A DNA stretch of 64,000 nucleotides from Phoebastria nigripes (Eukaryota; Chordata; Aves; Procellariiformes; Diomedeidae). Under the pieces are notes generated by a model, which saw only the letters and a program-made list of their open reading frames with translations, was not told where the DNA came from and did no database searches. Below, one piece after another: positions 11,901 to 22,600 of this stretch. Location: the NCBI GenBank assembly GCA_035582835.1, contig JAYKAV010003486.1, forward strand, positions 71,444 through 135,443. Direction: 5' to 3'. A program made the position numbers and the translations under genes. Numbering within the stretch: position 1 is the first letter of the stretch; each line of letters starts with the position of its first letter.

Positions 11901-14063
11901 TCCAGTGAAAAAAGCAGAATAAATCTGCTAAAAAAAAAAAAAAAGAGGAAAAAAAAAAAAANAAAAAATAAAAAGAAAAAAAAGAGTCATTACAAATGAA
12001 GTGGTAGTCACAGAGAGTGACTTTGGTCTATAGCTCTTACCCATGTGGTCCTTTGTAGTGAGGCATTCTGTTTGGAGATAATTTTTTCATAATTGAAAAT
12101 AACTGTCTCTCTGAGAAGTGTAGGAAACATGATTTATAAATGCTTAATGTACAACTAAATTTCTTGTGTACCAGAATTTCTTGGTAAGAATTCTAACTGT
12201 ATGGTTCTGGGGCTTTCTATGTGTTAGAAAATAGGTCATCTTGCTACCATTCTTTATTTAAAATGTTACAGAGGGCATATGATTTTAGTTAGCAATGTAA
12301 AAATCAGATCATCCCTTCCTGTGCTTCCAGTAATGCCAAAGGGAGCTTGGTATGTAGAATTTTTTGTCAGTAAAATTTGGCTGGTGTATCTGGCACTTTC
12401 AAGGATGTACAGCAGTGTAACGAAGTGAAGAAACCCTCCTTTCCCTTGCACAGCATGTGTAGTGGCCAACTCAAACTTGCAATCTGTGCACTCGCCTCTA
12501 AGTGAATGAAGGCTGTTGACAGATGATGCTAAGAAAGTAAAAGTGTTTAGTGCCTCTTTTTTTTGCATCAACCTTCACTAAAAAGTAAACTGAAGAGAAG
12601 AAAGTAGAAGAGGGAAAAAACAACCAGAAAACCTTTCAATCTTGATCAAGGAAAGAACAGAAAACAGAGTACTTAACTGCTCTTAAATCAGGTGAGCCTG
12701 ATGAACTTCATCTGTGGATACTCCAGATCTGCAGTTGTGGTGTTTGAGAACACGTGGAGGATTGGCAAGGGATCAGAAAAATGAAAAATATATCTGTGAT
12801 GCCTGCGTCTAAATAGGGGAAAAAGGACAAAGTGAGCGGTTGTGTAGTGCTTAGTTTAATTTCAGACTGTACAGTTCAGGAAAGGACTGGGCTGTTGGAT
12901 TAAAAGCAAACCTGAAGGGAGAGACCTACCTTGTGAAGACACAAAAGACTTATGAAAGATTTGTTTCAAGCCCTCTTCTTTTAACTTTCTCTGTCTAAAG
13001 GGTTACATTGTTCCAGGCAATAATAGTAACAACAAAAAACCCTTGGAGTAGAAATTGGAAATAATTTTCCAGATGGAATGCTCTCTTGAATGAAAAGCAA
13101 GACAGTCTGACCTGAAGACTCTAATTTTGGCTTGGGGCCACTTCACATCAACACTAGAGGTCTTTACAGGCAGGTAGAATAAATGTCTGTTTGGAAGAAC
13201 ATAAATATAGTTAATCCTGTGCTGAGGCAGTGAAGGGGCCAACAAGACTCCTTGATATCCTTTCCAACTCTCTTTTCAGTGGTGCTGTGCTGAAACAGGC
13301 CTTGAGTTCCTTCAAAAGTATATTGATTTAGTATAAACTTCAGATATTGAACATACACAGTAAGTTGAACAATAACAACTCACAGATAGAGGATTAACTG
13401 TTCATATTCACTAGCAAATAATGTAATTTTAAATACATTTGAAATTATGGAGAAATGCATGGGTTGTCATTAGATCAGTGTTACAAAATGTGCATACATG
13501 TACTGAATATACAATTTCATGATGAATAAATGTTCTAAGTAACTCTGCTGTGCTGCTAAAACAAGAAGGTATTACAAGTCTTTATTTACAGTTAAGCAGT
13601 ATTCCAACTGACTTGCATTCAGCAACCAAATTACAGGAAGGAGGTAACAGTTGAACCTTCATGGATGATCTTTAATAAGAAGTCAAGAAATGACTTAGGC
13701 AGATAAAAAATTAATCTTACAATACCTGGCATCATTGTTGCCAGTAAGGTTTTCTGTAAAGACTTATAGTATTAGCTGGGTTTCTGTATTAGTCCAATAC
13801 ACGGAGTTATTTTGAAATGTAAATGAAAGACAAAGTCTTTCACTTTATATTTTCTGTTTCTTTACTTTATATTTTTTGTAAGTTTCTAGTACTCATGCTG
13901 ACAATCTGTTAGCATCAAGCGAAATAGCTCCAGAGCCAGTCAATAATTAGTATGGTTCAGTCCATATCTAGGATGGTCTATAAATGTATAACTATTTCTA
14001 AAAATTCTCTTGGTGTTTTGATTTTTAAGCACGTGATGACTGAGACCTTCTTCATAACAGGGG
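9000..14063. other. gene-free AT-rich stretch
   Basis: No gene is supported. Around 10831-10865 a short segment is framed by a good acceptor (ttttacag) and a donor-like gtaaga, but nothing indicates coding. An A-rich run lies at 11930-11983. Ambiguous bases occur at 10277, 11310, 11507 and 11962. Confidence 0.55.
11930..11983 (+). repeat. A-rich simple repeat
   Basis: About 54 bases are almost all A with a few G and T interruptions and one ambiguous base. An AATAAA (11918-11923) ends six bases before it, and a lysine-rich open frame of 76 codons (11692-11922) ends inside that hexamer. The arrangement resembles the tail of a retrocopied message, but the parent is not recognised and the signal-to-tail distance is short. 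An internal A-rich microsatellite is equally possible. Confidence 0.7.
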
Positions 14064-14118
14064 TATAATTGAGTTAAGCTTTATAATTGGGGTAAGCTTT
14101 ATAATTGGGGTAAGCTTT
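14064..14118 (+). repeat. 18-bp minisatellite, about three copies
   Basis: The core taagcttt recurs at 14075, 14093 and 14111, exactly 18 bases apart, within the unit tataattggggtaagcttt. The first copy has diverged (tataattgagttaagcttt, one base longer) while the last two match, as expected after a recent local duplication. Confidence 0.85.
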
Positions 14119-17100
14119 GTTTCCATTGAGAAAATGTATCTCTATTCTGCTTATTGAAATAAATCGGTGCTCTGATTTGAAGAATATTGTGGTATGTTTT
14201 ATCTGATCGTGGCTATTGGCATGACTTGACTTTCACAATGAAGTATTTCTGAAGATTTAATTGTAAATAAAAGTCTTTTTTTTTTTTGTTCTTTTCCAAA
14301 TATATTCCTTAGTATCTTTTTTCCTCTAATAAGTTTATTTCAGTTCTGTAATGGTTAAGAGTTGGAAAACTATTTGGACTTATAATTTAATGTACTGAGC
14401 AGAAGTAGGAACATGATGCAGTTGAGTTTTAGACATTCAACTTTTATTCCCTTACATTTTCACTCCTCCTTGCACGCAAATATGCTGCCTCAGAATCCTG
14501 TAGTTGCTGTAGTTAACCTACAACTACAATAAAAATAATGTTCTCTACTACCATACCTTTTCCTGAAAAACTCAATATATACTTCATATTGTGCACAATT
14601 TCTAAATTGTTTAACTTCCTTTTTCTATGTCAAGCTGTTTATTGACAGTTCAAACTTACAAAACCAGGTCATATCGTTATGCAGCTTTACCTTTCCTAGC
14701 AAGACGGGCTCTAGGTATATATTTTAGCAATCTACAAAGGGTTCTGTTCTCACTGGTTTTTGCTGGGCTTTTTTGTTTAGCTTTGTTTCCACCAAGAAAT
14801 ATCCAGTGAAGATAAAAATCAAGAAATTAAAATTGTGCTGTTCACACAAACTGACTGTGCAACTCTATGCCACAGTAATGGAGCAATTCCTCTGGTCTGG
14901 GTTTTCCCGGTATGGGATAAGAAAACTTTTGGACCATGTCAAACTTCACAGATTGGAAAATGCATTAAAAAACAAAAAAAAAAAACCAAATGAACACAAC
15001 TGTTTCCTTTCAGGTATTTTTGGCACTGTGAGTTCAGTTACCAACACATGCAAAAAAAAAAAAAAAAAAAAAATCCACAACTGCCAAATTAACTCCATAT
15101 CTCTTGAATAGGTTGCCAGGAGGCTGCCTATTTTATTCAGTGGACACAAATGCAGGGGAAGGACACATTGCAGCTGATTCTAGTTGTTTGCCAGAGTTGT
15201 AGTTGTTCAAACTTGCATGTTGGTTACCCTGCATTTCCACAAAACATAACTGCAGGGCACAAAAAATAGATATCAATATTAAAGGAGGTACTGCTTGCTA
15301 GCATTTTTTCCTGAACTTCAGCACACTTACATTTGCTTTCCTTGTTGAATTAAGCGTGGGGTAAGTATAGAACCTTTGTCAAACGCAACCCAGCTCCGTA
15401 GGTCAATAGAAATAAATAAATAAATGCAGGCAAATAGAAGATCCTGATTTTTATGTCAAGGTAGCAGAAGTCTGGATTCAGGTTCTGTTTAAAAGACGTT
15501 TATCCAATAATGAAGACCAGGCAGAATGATGAATGTGCTTTAGTGTGTCTGTGCTGCAATAGGTTTATAAACAAGCACCTGCGATAAATCACAAAAACGG
15601 CTTTGTCAAAAGTAACTAGGGACCAGATGCATCTTTATAATTACCTGTGACACCCTTTGTCCCGCTTTCATATCCTCTGTTCCTCACTTAGATAATCTGT
15701 TTTATTTTACTTGTGGTTTCAGAGATTTGCATTCTATTTTGAAACATGGGCTTATGTCTCGGAAGCTTCTCAAGAAAGTGTCTAACAATTGCATTAGGGA
15801 CAGTAAAATGTGTGAGGTTCAGTGGCTAAATGCTACAAATCATTTATTCAGGAGAGAAGATGAAACTACTCACTAGTACTTTCACAAGAACTTTGACAAA
15901 TATTTTCCCAGTTTAAGTATTTTTATTTGCTTGGTTTCCGGAGTTTGTTCACCAGGTAGGGGAAACTTCATACTTGTTTTCCTTGGCTATATCTCATATT
16001 CATGTTCAGTGTTATGACGGTGATCTCAACTCATAAAGCTAATTTTCATCTTTAATCAATAACAAATTGTAGCACTTGTGAAGATTTTTGTTCCTTGCAT
16101 TTCCTTTTGAGTTAATCTTGCAATTTGAGACTAATCAGCTGTTTGTGGTTCCAGCTAAAAGGTTAGTCTTTGCTAATTTTTCTACCTTATTGTGTTATCA
16201 GGCATCTAGAAATAGCATTAATGTAAAAGATGTTAGGCTTAAAGCAGGCATCATGCAGGAAAGGAGATTAAAAGAAAAGGGAATATAAAAGCTTGGAGGT
16301 AAAAGCTGATTGAACTTGACTTTTTAAAATGTTTTTGTATTTCCTACTGTGGCTACCATGCTTAGCTGATGCACGATCACAGTAACGTATTCCTTCATAT
16401 TGGTTTACAAAAGAGCTTTGCAGTAATCATGGAATAGAAAGCACAGAGCTAGACAATAAATGCCTTTGCTCTTAGGTCAGCCCATTTAATTTCCCTTTCA
16501 AATCCAATTGATCACCTGCTGTGCTTATTAAATATAAGCATACTGTCTGTATTTGAATACACTCTCTGTGCCACTTTGGCACTCTGTACCTGTTGCTTTT
16601 CCATTACCGATGCAAGTTGCCTCTGAGGGTGATTGTAAGAATATGAATATGTGGTCTTCTACTTTTACACTACTGCTCACAGTTATTTTCTGTTTCTCTT
16701 TTTGTTTTTTTACTGCTGTGGTCTGCACAAGGCCATTTAATCTGGTGGACTTACATTTTAACTATAGGTTCAACCTCACAGAGCCTACCGCTCATCATAT
16801 ATTAAAACAGATTTTTAATAAATCTGTAACTTCTGGTCATCTTAAGAGTCTACCTCCACACAGAGGAATTCATTACCCTCTCTGACCCTTCTTCAGTGAT
16901 TACATATTATATGATGATGGGATTATGGCTATTTGATTCGTCCTCTTCACAACAGGAATGAAAGAATCTTGAGTACTGATAATTATAAACATGATCACAT
17001 GTAAACTAACAGTGTTGCTGCCATGAAAGAGGCTGGCCAAATCCTGTATCTCATCTGTAATGAAAATAGCACTCACACAGACAGCCATTTCACATGACAG

Positions 17101-18694
17101 ATTATTCCTGCCCAGTATTTCTTCCTGTTAAAAAAAATTGTCTCAGTTCCCTAAAAAGATAATTTATCTCCAGGGAATCTACATGAGACCCCCCCTCGAA
17201 CAAGGCACACAGGGAAGAAATAGAGCACTTTCTTCTGCAAATTCAATCCAATCACCTGGGACAGAGCCCGAACAGGCACAGTTAGTAGCAATGGCTATGG
17301 CCATGGTCTGGCCAGGGTAGAAGGATTCATCCCAGCTGTGAGTGTGAGCCCACCTTTACAAATCCAGTACAGGGAAAAAACTGCTTAGTTCCCCGTCTTT
17401 TGTGCAAGTTCCTCTCAGATGCCTCCCTACCAATAGCAAAATACAGTCTTTTTCATTTCCCTCTAAAGAAATCATCTTTAAGTACAGAAGATAAGACAAT
17501 TTAACAGTTAATCCAATCAACAATCAGTATTAATTCACTTTCAGGATGGGCCTCTTGCTGATGTAGTAAAACCACAAGGACTAGCAGCCCTTTTGTTTCC
17601 ATCCTTCCTGAATTAATGTTCATTTGGAATTGACCTTAACTGACTGTCTATCATAGAGACACATCCAAAGCTTAGAGTTACATTGCATTACCTTCTCCTT
17701 GCTTCAAAATTTCAATGCGGAAATGCAGGATAGGAATAGATTAGTAAAATGAATGCTGCCTGACCATTAGCTACAACTCATCCTTGAGCGCATCTGAGAA
17801 ATAATATTAACATGTAATTTTAAAGCTTGAACACTGAGTTGCGTTCCATTTTGATTTTGGCTTATTCAGATGCAGGTTGTTTTAAAATTTGCATATGCTT
17901 CTATTTATGGTTATGAAATCTGACTATATCCAATTTAACATGCAGCATGCATACCCTGAACTTTCATTTCCACCACAATCAAATAACATGATGATCTCAC
18001 TCTTAACTGCTATTTAGAGCAAGAGATGAACTGCTTGGTGAAAGATCCTCTGTTGTCTTTTCCCCAGGATCGATAGTACTGTATTCAGTGCTGTCACCAG
18101 TCTTGTCACACTAGTTCCAGTGTTACACCAAAAGTGCTCTAAAATGGTTTGCAGAACATTTATGCGACTACACATAAGCTGATATCTCTCATGTGTTTTC
18201 ATATATCATGGTGTGGTAAATGTTACTCTGTGAAACCTTTTTTGGCAAGAGAATAAGATTCCTTGGAAACATATTAAATTTTCTTACCATGTAGATGAGA
18301 CCATTCTGGTTTTAATGTGATTAAAACGTGTCTCTTTTTTTTCCTAGAGCTTTACATTGGTTCTTTTGAGCTCTAGTGCAGCCAGACTTATTGTAGCTGA
18401 GACCTAGTACTATAGACTTAGGGATATGGGAAGTGTAGGTAAGCTGCTGCTTATGAGTAACACATTCCTAAAGCAAATGTGTAAAATTACGTTAAATAAG
18501 GTGGGGCATTCTTGAGTTTAAGCAGAATATATTAGAAGACAGAGTGCACTTTGCTATTTAGGACTGATGAATTCAACTAAAAAGATCTGTGGAAATTATA
18601 TGTTAGTATGCCAAGTAGTGCCAAGCACTTTCCTTGGTTTGCTTTACTATGAAGTTAATCTATCCAAAGCACACCTCATTCTGTTCCTGAGTTG
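14119..18694. other. gene-free AT-rich stretch
   Basis: No exon, RNA gene or recognised transposon is seen. It contains a pure A22 tract at 15052-15073 and a short (AAAT)n run near 15411-15424. The rest is unique AT-rich DNA up to the target-site copy of LTR B. Confidence 0.55.
15052..15073 (+). repeat. poly-A tract (A22)
   Basis: Twenty-two consecutive A follow catgc. No transposon body or retrocopy is recognisable upstream, so it is listed only as a homopolymer. Confidence 0.9.
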
Positions 18695-18699
18695 CCTCC
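18695..18699. repeat. left 5-bp target-site duplication (cctcc) of LTR B
   Basis: The bases cctcc directly precede the LTR and recur directly after it at 19199-19203. Confidence 0.82.
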
Positions 18700-19198
18700 T
18701 GTTGTGGTTTAACCCGGCAGGCAAACACCACACAGCTGCTCACTCACTCCCCCCTCCCCTCAGTGGGATGGGGGAGAAAATCGAAAAAAAAAGTAAAATT
18801 CGTGGATTGAGATAAAGACAGTTTAATANNNNNNNNNNNNNNNNNNNNNNNNNNNNNNNNNNNNNNNNNNNNNNNNNNNNNNNNNNNNNNNNNNNNNNNN
18901 NNNNNNNNNNNNNNNNNNNNNNNNNNNNNNNNNNNNNNNNNNNNNNNNNNNNNNNNNNNNNNNNNNNNNNNNNNNNNNNNNNNNNNNNNNNNNNNNNNNN
19001 NNNNNNNNNNNNNNNNNNNNNNNNNNNNNNNNNNNNNNNNNNNNNNNNNNNNNNNNNNNNNNNNNNNNAAAGTCCTTGACTAGCAGACTACTTAGCAACA
19101 ACTAAAAACATCAGTGTGTTATCAACATTATTCTCATACTAAATCCAAAACACAGCACTAGGAAGAAAATTAACTCTATCCCAGCCGAAATCAGGACA
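18700..19198 (-). mobile_element. solo LTR B, same family as LTR A, interrupted by an assembly gap, minus orientation
   Basis: The left end (tgttgtggtttaaccc) matches the left end of LTR A, and the right end (ccagccgaaatcaggaca) matches its right end. Perfect cctcc duplications flank it, so both ends are certain although 240 N (18829-19068) replace the middle. The shared block gagataaagacagtttaata carries the ATTAAA signal on the minus strand (18822-18827). The two LTRs differ by many substitutions and indels near the left end, so they look like separate insertions of different subfamilies, not the two ends of one provirus. Their target duplications also differ. The real length is unknown because N runs in draft assemblies are often estimated. 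An internal provirus in the gap cannot be formally excluded if the gap size is wrong. Confidence 0.82.
18829..19068. other. assembly gap (240 N)
   Basis: A continuous run of N lies inside LTR B. The break comes just after gtttaata, the point where, as I recall, other copies of this family carry A-rich low-complexity sequence. That would explain failed assembly. Any reading frame through it is meaningless. Confidence 0.97.
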
Positions 19199-19203
19199 CC
19201 TCC
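19199..19203. repeat. right 5-bp target-site duplication (cctcc) of LTR B
   Basis: Identical to 18695-18699 and immediately after the terminal aca of the LTR. Confidence 0.82.
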
Positions 19204-19358
19204 CCAGGCTTGTTTCTCCTGGGAGTAGATCTCCTTTAACTCATGAACAAAAAATACTTGAATTTCCCTTACAGTACTTCACTCCCTAAAAGTTTTATAT
19301 ATTCATGAATGTATATATACATGTGTACATATGTATGTATCTATGAAGCCCTTGTTAG

Positions 19359-19692
19359 TCATAGAATCATAGAATCATAGAATCATTAAGGTTGGAAAAG
19401 ACCTCTAAGATCATCAAGTCCAACCGTCTGCCCAACACCACCATGCCTACTAAACCATGTCCCTAAGCGCCTCATCTACACGTCTTTTAAATACCTCCAG
19501 GGATGGTGACTCCACCACTTCCCTGGGCAGCCTGTTCCAATGCTTAACCACTCCTTCAGTAAAGAAATTTTTCCCAATGTCCAATCTAAACCTCCCCTGG
19601 CGCAACTTGAGGCCATTTCCTCTCGTCCTATCGCTAGTTGCTTGGCAGAAGAGACCAACACCCACCTCGCTGCAACCTCCTTTCAGGTAATC
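19359..19692 (-). mobile_element. 5'-truncated CR1 LINE, 3' end, minus orientation
   Basis: The plus strand opens with three tandem tcatagaa octamers, the complement of the ATTCTATG tail of avian CR1, then the familiar block with ggttggaaaagacctc. Read on the minus strand, a frame at 19450-19665 ends in a segment containing [18 protein letters not shown], which I recognise as the tail common to CR1-derived sequence near the end of ORF2. CR1 copies are nearly always truncated at the 5' end and make no target duplication. The 5' break lies about 19692-19710, where the similarity that I recall ends. It sits 160 bases from LTR B, so two insertions neighbour each other. There is no intact reverse transcriptase or endonuclease, so the copy cannot move itself. 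Confidence 0.92.
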
Positions 19693-22600
19693 TTTATGGT
19701 AAAGAGTCAGCTTCTATTACGTGAATATAAGCACTTCTGATTACTAAAATTTTATCCTGTATTTGTGATACTATAACTGAGCATGGAATATGGCCATGTT
19801 TCTTCATGTGGTTTCTTTAGACTATGTATTTCTGTTGTTTTAAAAGGAATTTTTTTTTCGTTCTTGGAGATGAAGAACTAATGATTAATGTCTTTAAAAT
19901 ATATACCCATTAGGGACATGACATAGTAATATTGATGAAGTCATTCAAATGCAACTGTCTGTGCATACAAAATTGTTTTCTCTTGTCTAATTCTAAGTAT
20001 ATGTCGATAAAATCATACTAAATAAAATAATGAATCCATACATATATTCCTAACTTTGCCTTTGCTATTCTGTGATTATCTGCATTATGTATTTAGGCTA
20101 GCATTCACTGCAGTTTATTCCTGATAGTAAATCCAATCTATTTTCAATAGATACTTAACAGAAATACAAATAATTTTGCAGTAACTTGTTTATGTGAGTG
20201 TGCAGAAATAACATACTTATGAAGATCTGGTGCACTTGCAAGCAATTTCTATAATGTTGCTGGGTGAACTCCATACAAAAGTTTCTGGAAAAGATAGGAC
20301 ATTTACATGGGAGAGTTCTTTGTTGGTTGGTCTTTAAACACAACTCTTATTGCAAAACAGATGACAAACTATTCCTGACCAAAGATACTATTTGTTGCTA
20401 AAATTAAACCTTTAATGGGCAACAGAGATGAGACTTTCCTTTTCATCAGCTCTTGCCTGAGAAAAAAAAAAATTGTGCTTAATCTTGTACTTAGTTAATG
20501 TACTTAATTTTGCACCATGTTTAGCGAATTCCTATCAAAGTTCAACACCATGCCTATACTATATTATTTGTTTTGACTCTCCTATCCATATAGGTGTTCT
20601 TATGGCATTGTGTATATGTAACTCCCATAGCAAGGGTAGCGTCTTGGTACAGTTGATAGTTCTGCCAATTGCTAACGGAAGCATGGATACAATGTTTTAA
20701 TTTTGTACCTTAAAACTGTGCATGTGCCATACCTGAATAGGTTTTATGGAAAGATGTGATGCAAAACTGAACTCATACACATGGAATGAATAAAAAAGAG
20801 TATAATTTGCAGAAGAGGGGAAATACCAAACCAAAGTCCCAGACAACCTCCGGTATTCTTAGAGACCATATTTACATAGTAAATTTTTAGAACACGTAGG
20901 TTTTTCTTCATGTTTTTGCTGCTGTTGCAGTGTGAGTTTCTGGTTTAGTTAACTGTCTTCACCAGAAACATTTTTTGAAAGTTAATACCTTGGCCAAACA
21001 TCTATGAGGATTGGCAGAGATTTGGTAAGCTGAACTCTGTAAATTAAGTTATAAACTTACTACACTGTGTGCAAACATGTAGGAGCCACAGGAGCCTTGC
21101 AGCAACTGTACAAAAGGATAATGATACTAGCAGTATTTTTATGGCATACGAAGAATAAAATAAAAAAAGAAACAAAAGTATTTTTAGGATTATTATGTTC
21201 TTTTATATCATCTCTTGTATATACTGCATATTGCTGTGAGAGATCACAAGGATAATTCATAATTTGGAATCCTCCTTTGTGTACTGGTTGCCAACAGCAT
21301 CAAAATTCTCTGGAATAGACTGCAGTAGGTAAGAGCTTTCTAGTGCAAGTGAAAAATTAGGGCAGGTTTGTAAGTAACATTAATTTTACTGGTGAAGTTG
21401 GAGTTTACAAAGGAGTTTTCATGATCAGTCTGACAGTTTTAAATACTCATAACTCTGAAAACAAATAATACACATACAGCTTTTAATAAGAAATATTTCA
21501 GCCTCATTAAATATGCAAAGTAGTGGGGAAAGGAATTGACATAACCAAATCTAATAGTGCCCTGTAATCAACACAATCCTATGAACTTCCTGACTTTTTT
21601 GGAAAGGGAATACAGAGGACATGTTGTTCTCATTGCTGATGAAGTGAGAAGCATATTGGTCTTACGAAAAACCTTAGTTGGGGTACATGCTTTTAAAGGA
21701 AGAGCATGTTTGTGCTAAGAGGGTATGATTTATGAAATCAGGCATCAATATTCTCTACCTGGAGAAAGAGGTTTATTCTTTAAACTATTTCTTTTTCTGG
21801 CAAGAAAATACAGAGATTTTGATTCATTTGATATACGCTCTACAAAGTCAAAATGTCATAATAGGACAGAGACTTTCCTTTGAGTGGCAGCTTTGTCAGT
21901 ACAGACACCTGCATAGCACCACCTACATTCCAAGGCCATTCACTTACAACTTTCTGTAATAAGGGTATATGATATGTTTGTGTATATATAGACATATATT
22001 TATATAGGACAACTAGTCGTGTTTGTAAAAGGTCTGTCATCATCAAATCCACAGATTTCCTTTAAAAAAGATTTAACTGCTCTTTGTGCCCACACACCCT
22101 TGCACATACACCTGCTCTGCTAACAAATGATATTGTCATTCTTTTTAACCTTGTTCTATCTACTTGAGGCAAGTAACGGGTACAAATTTTTCTTGAATTT
22201 TGCCTGAGCTGGCACCTCATTCACCTGACCCCTACTGAGCTCAGAACAAGAGAGACCAATGCAGAAGAGATCTGCAGAAGCCTGACAGATATTTTTGCAA
22301 ATTGTCAGGCTGGGCTTTGTCTTTTGTGACATCTTGTTCATGTGACAAGCTTAGCAAAGGCAAGTTTTATATAAAAAATGTTTGAAATATTCAAGTTGGA
22401 AAATTTCAGTTTATGTCTTTCAATGTACATGCAGAACTCAGGACAATAATTTCTCCCACAGGAAAGTTATTCTGAATCCTGCACTACATAAGCTTTACTC
22501 TTACTTTAGTGGATATTTTCTGTGCATAGTGCTCTTAGACCCCAAGAAATTGTCTCTGTGGTTTAGCATAGGCCACTAATATTTTCTTCAACCCATTCAT

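Noticed and set aside
18823..19101. Minus-strand frame across the N run
   Set aside because: It is an artefact of reading unknown bases.
18695..19692. LTR A and LTR B as the two ends of one provirus
   Set aside because: Each has its own different target duplication, they differ in sequence, and about 15 kb of unrelated unique DNA separates them.
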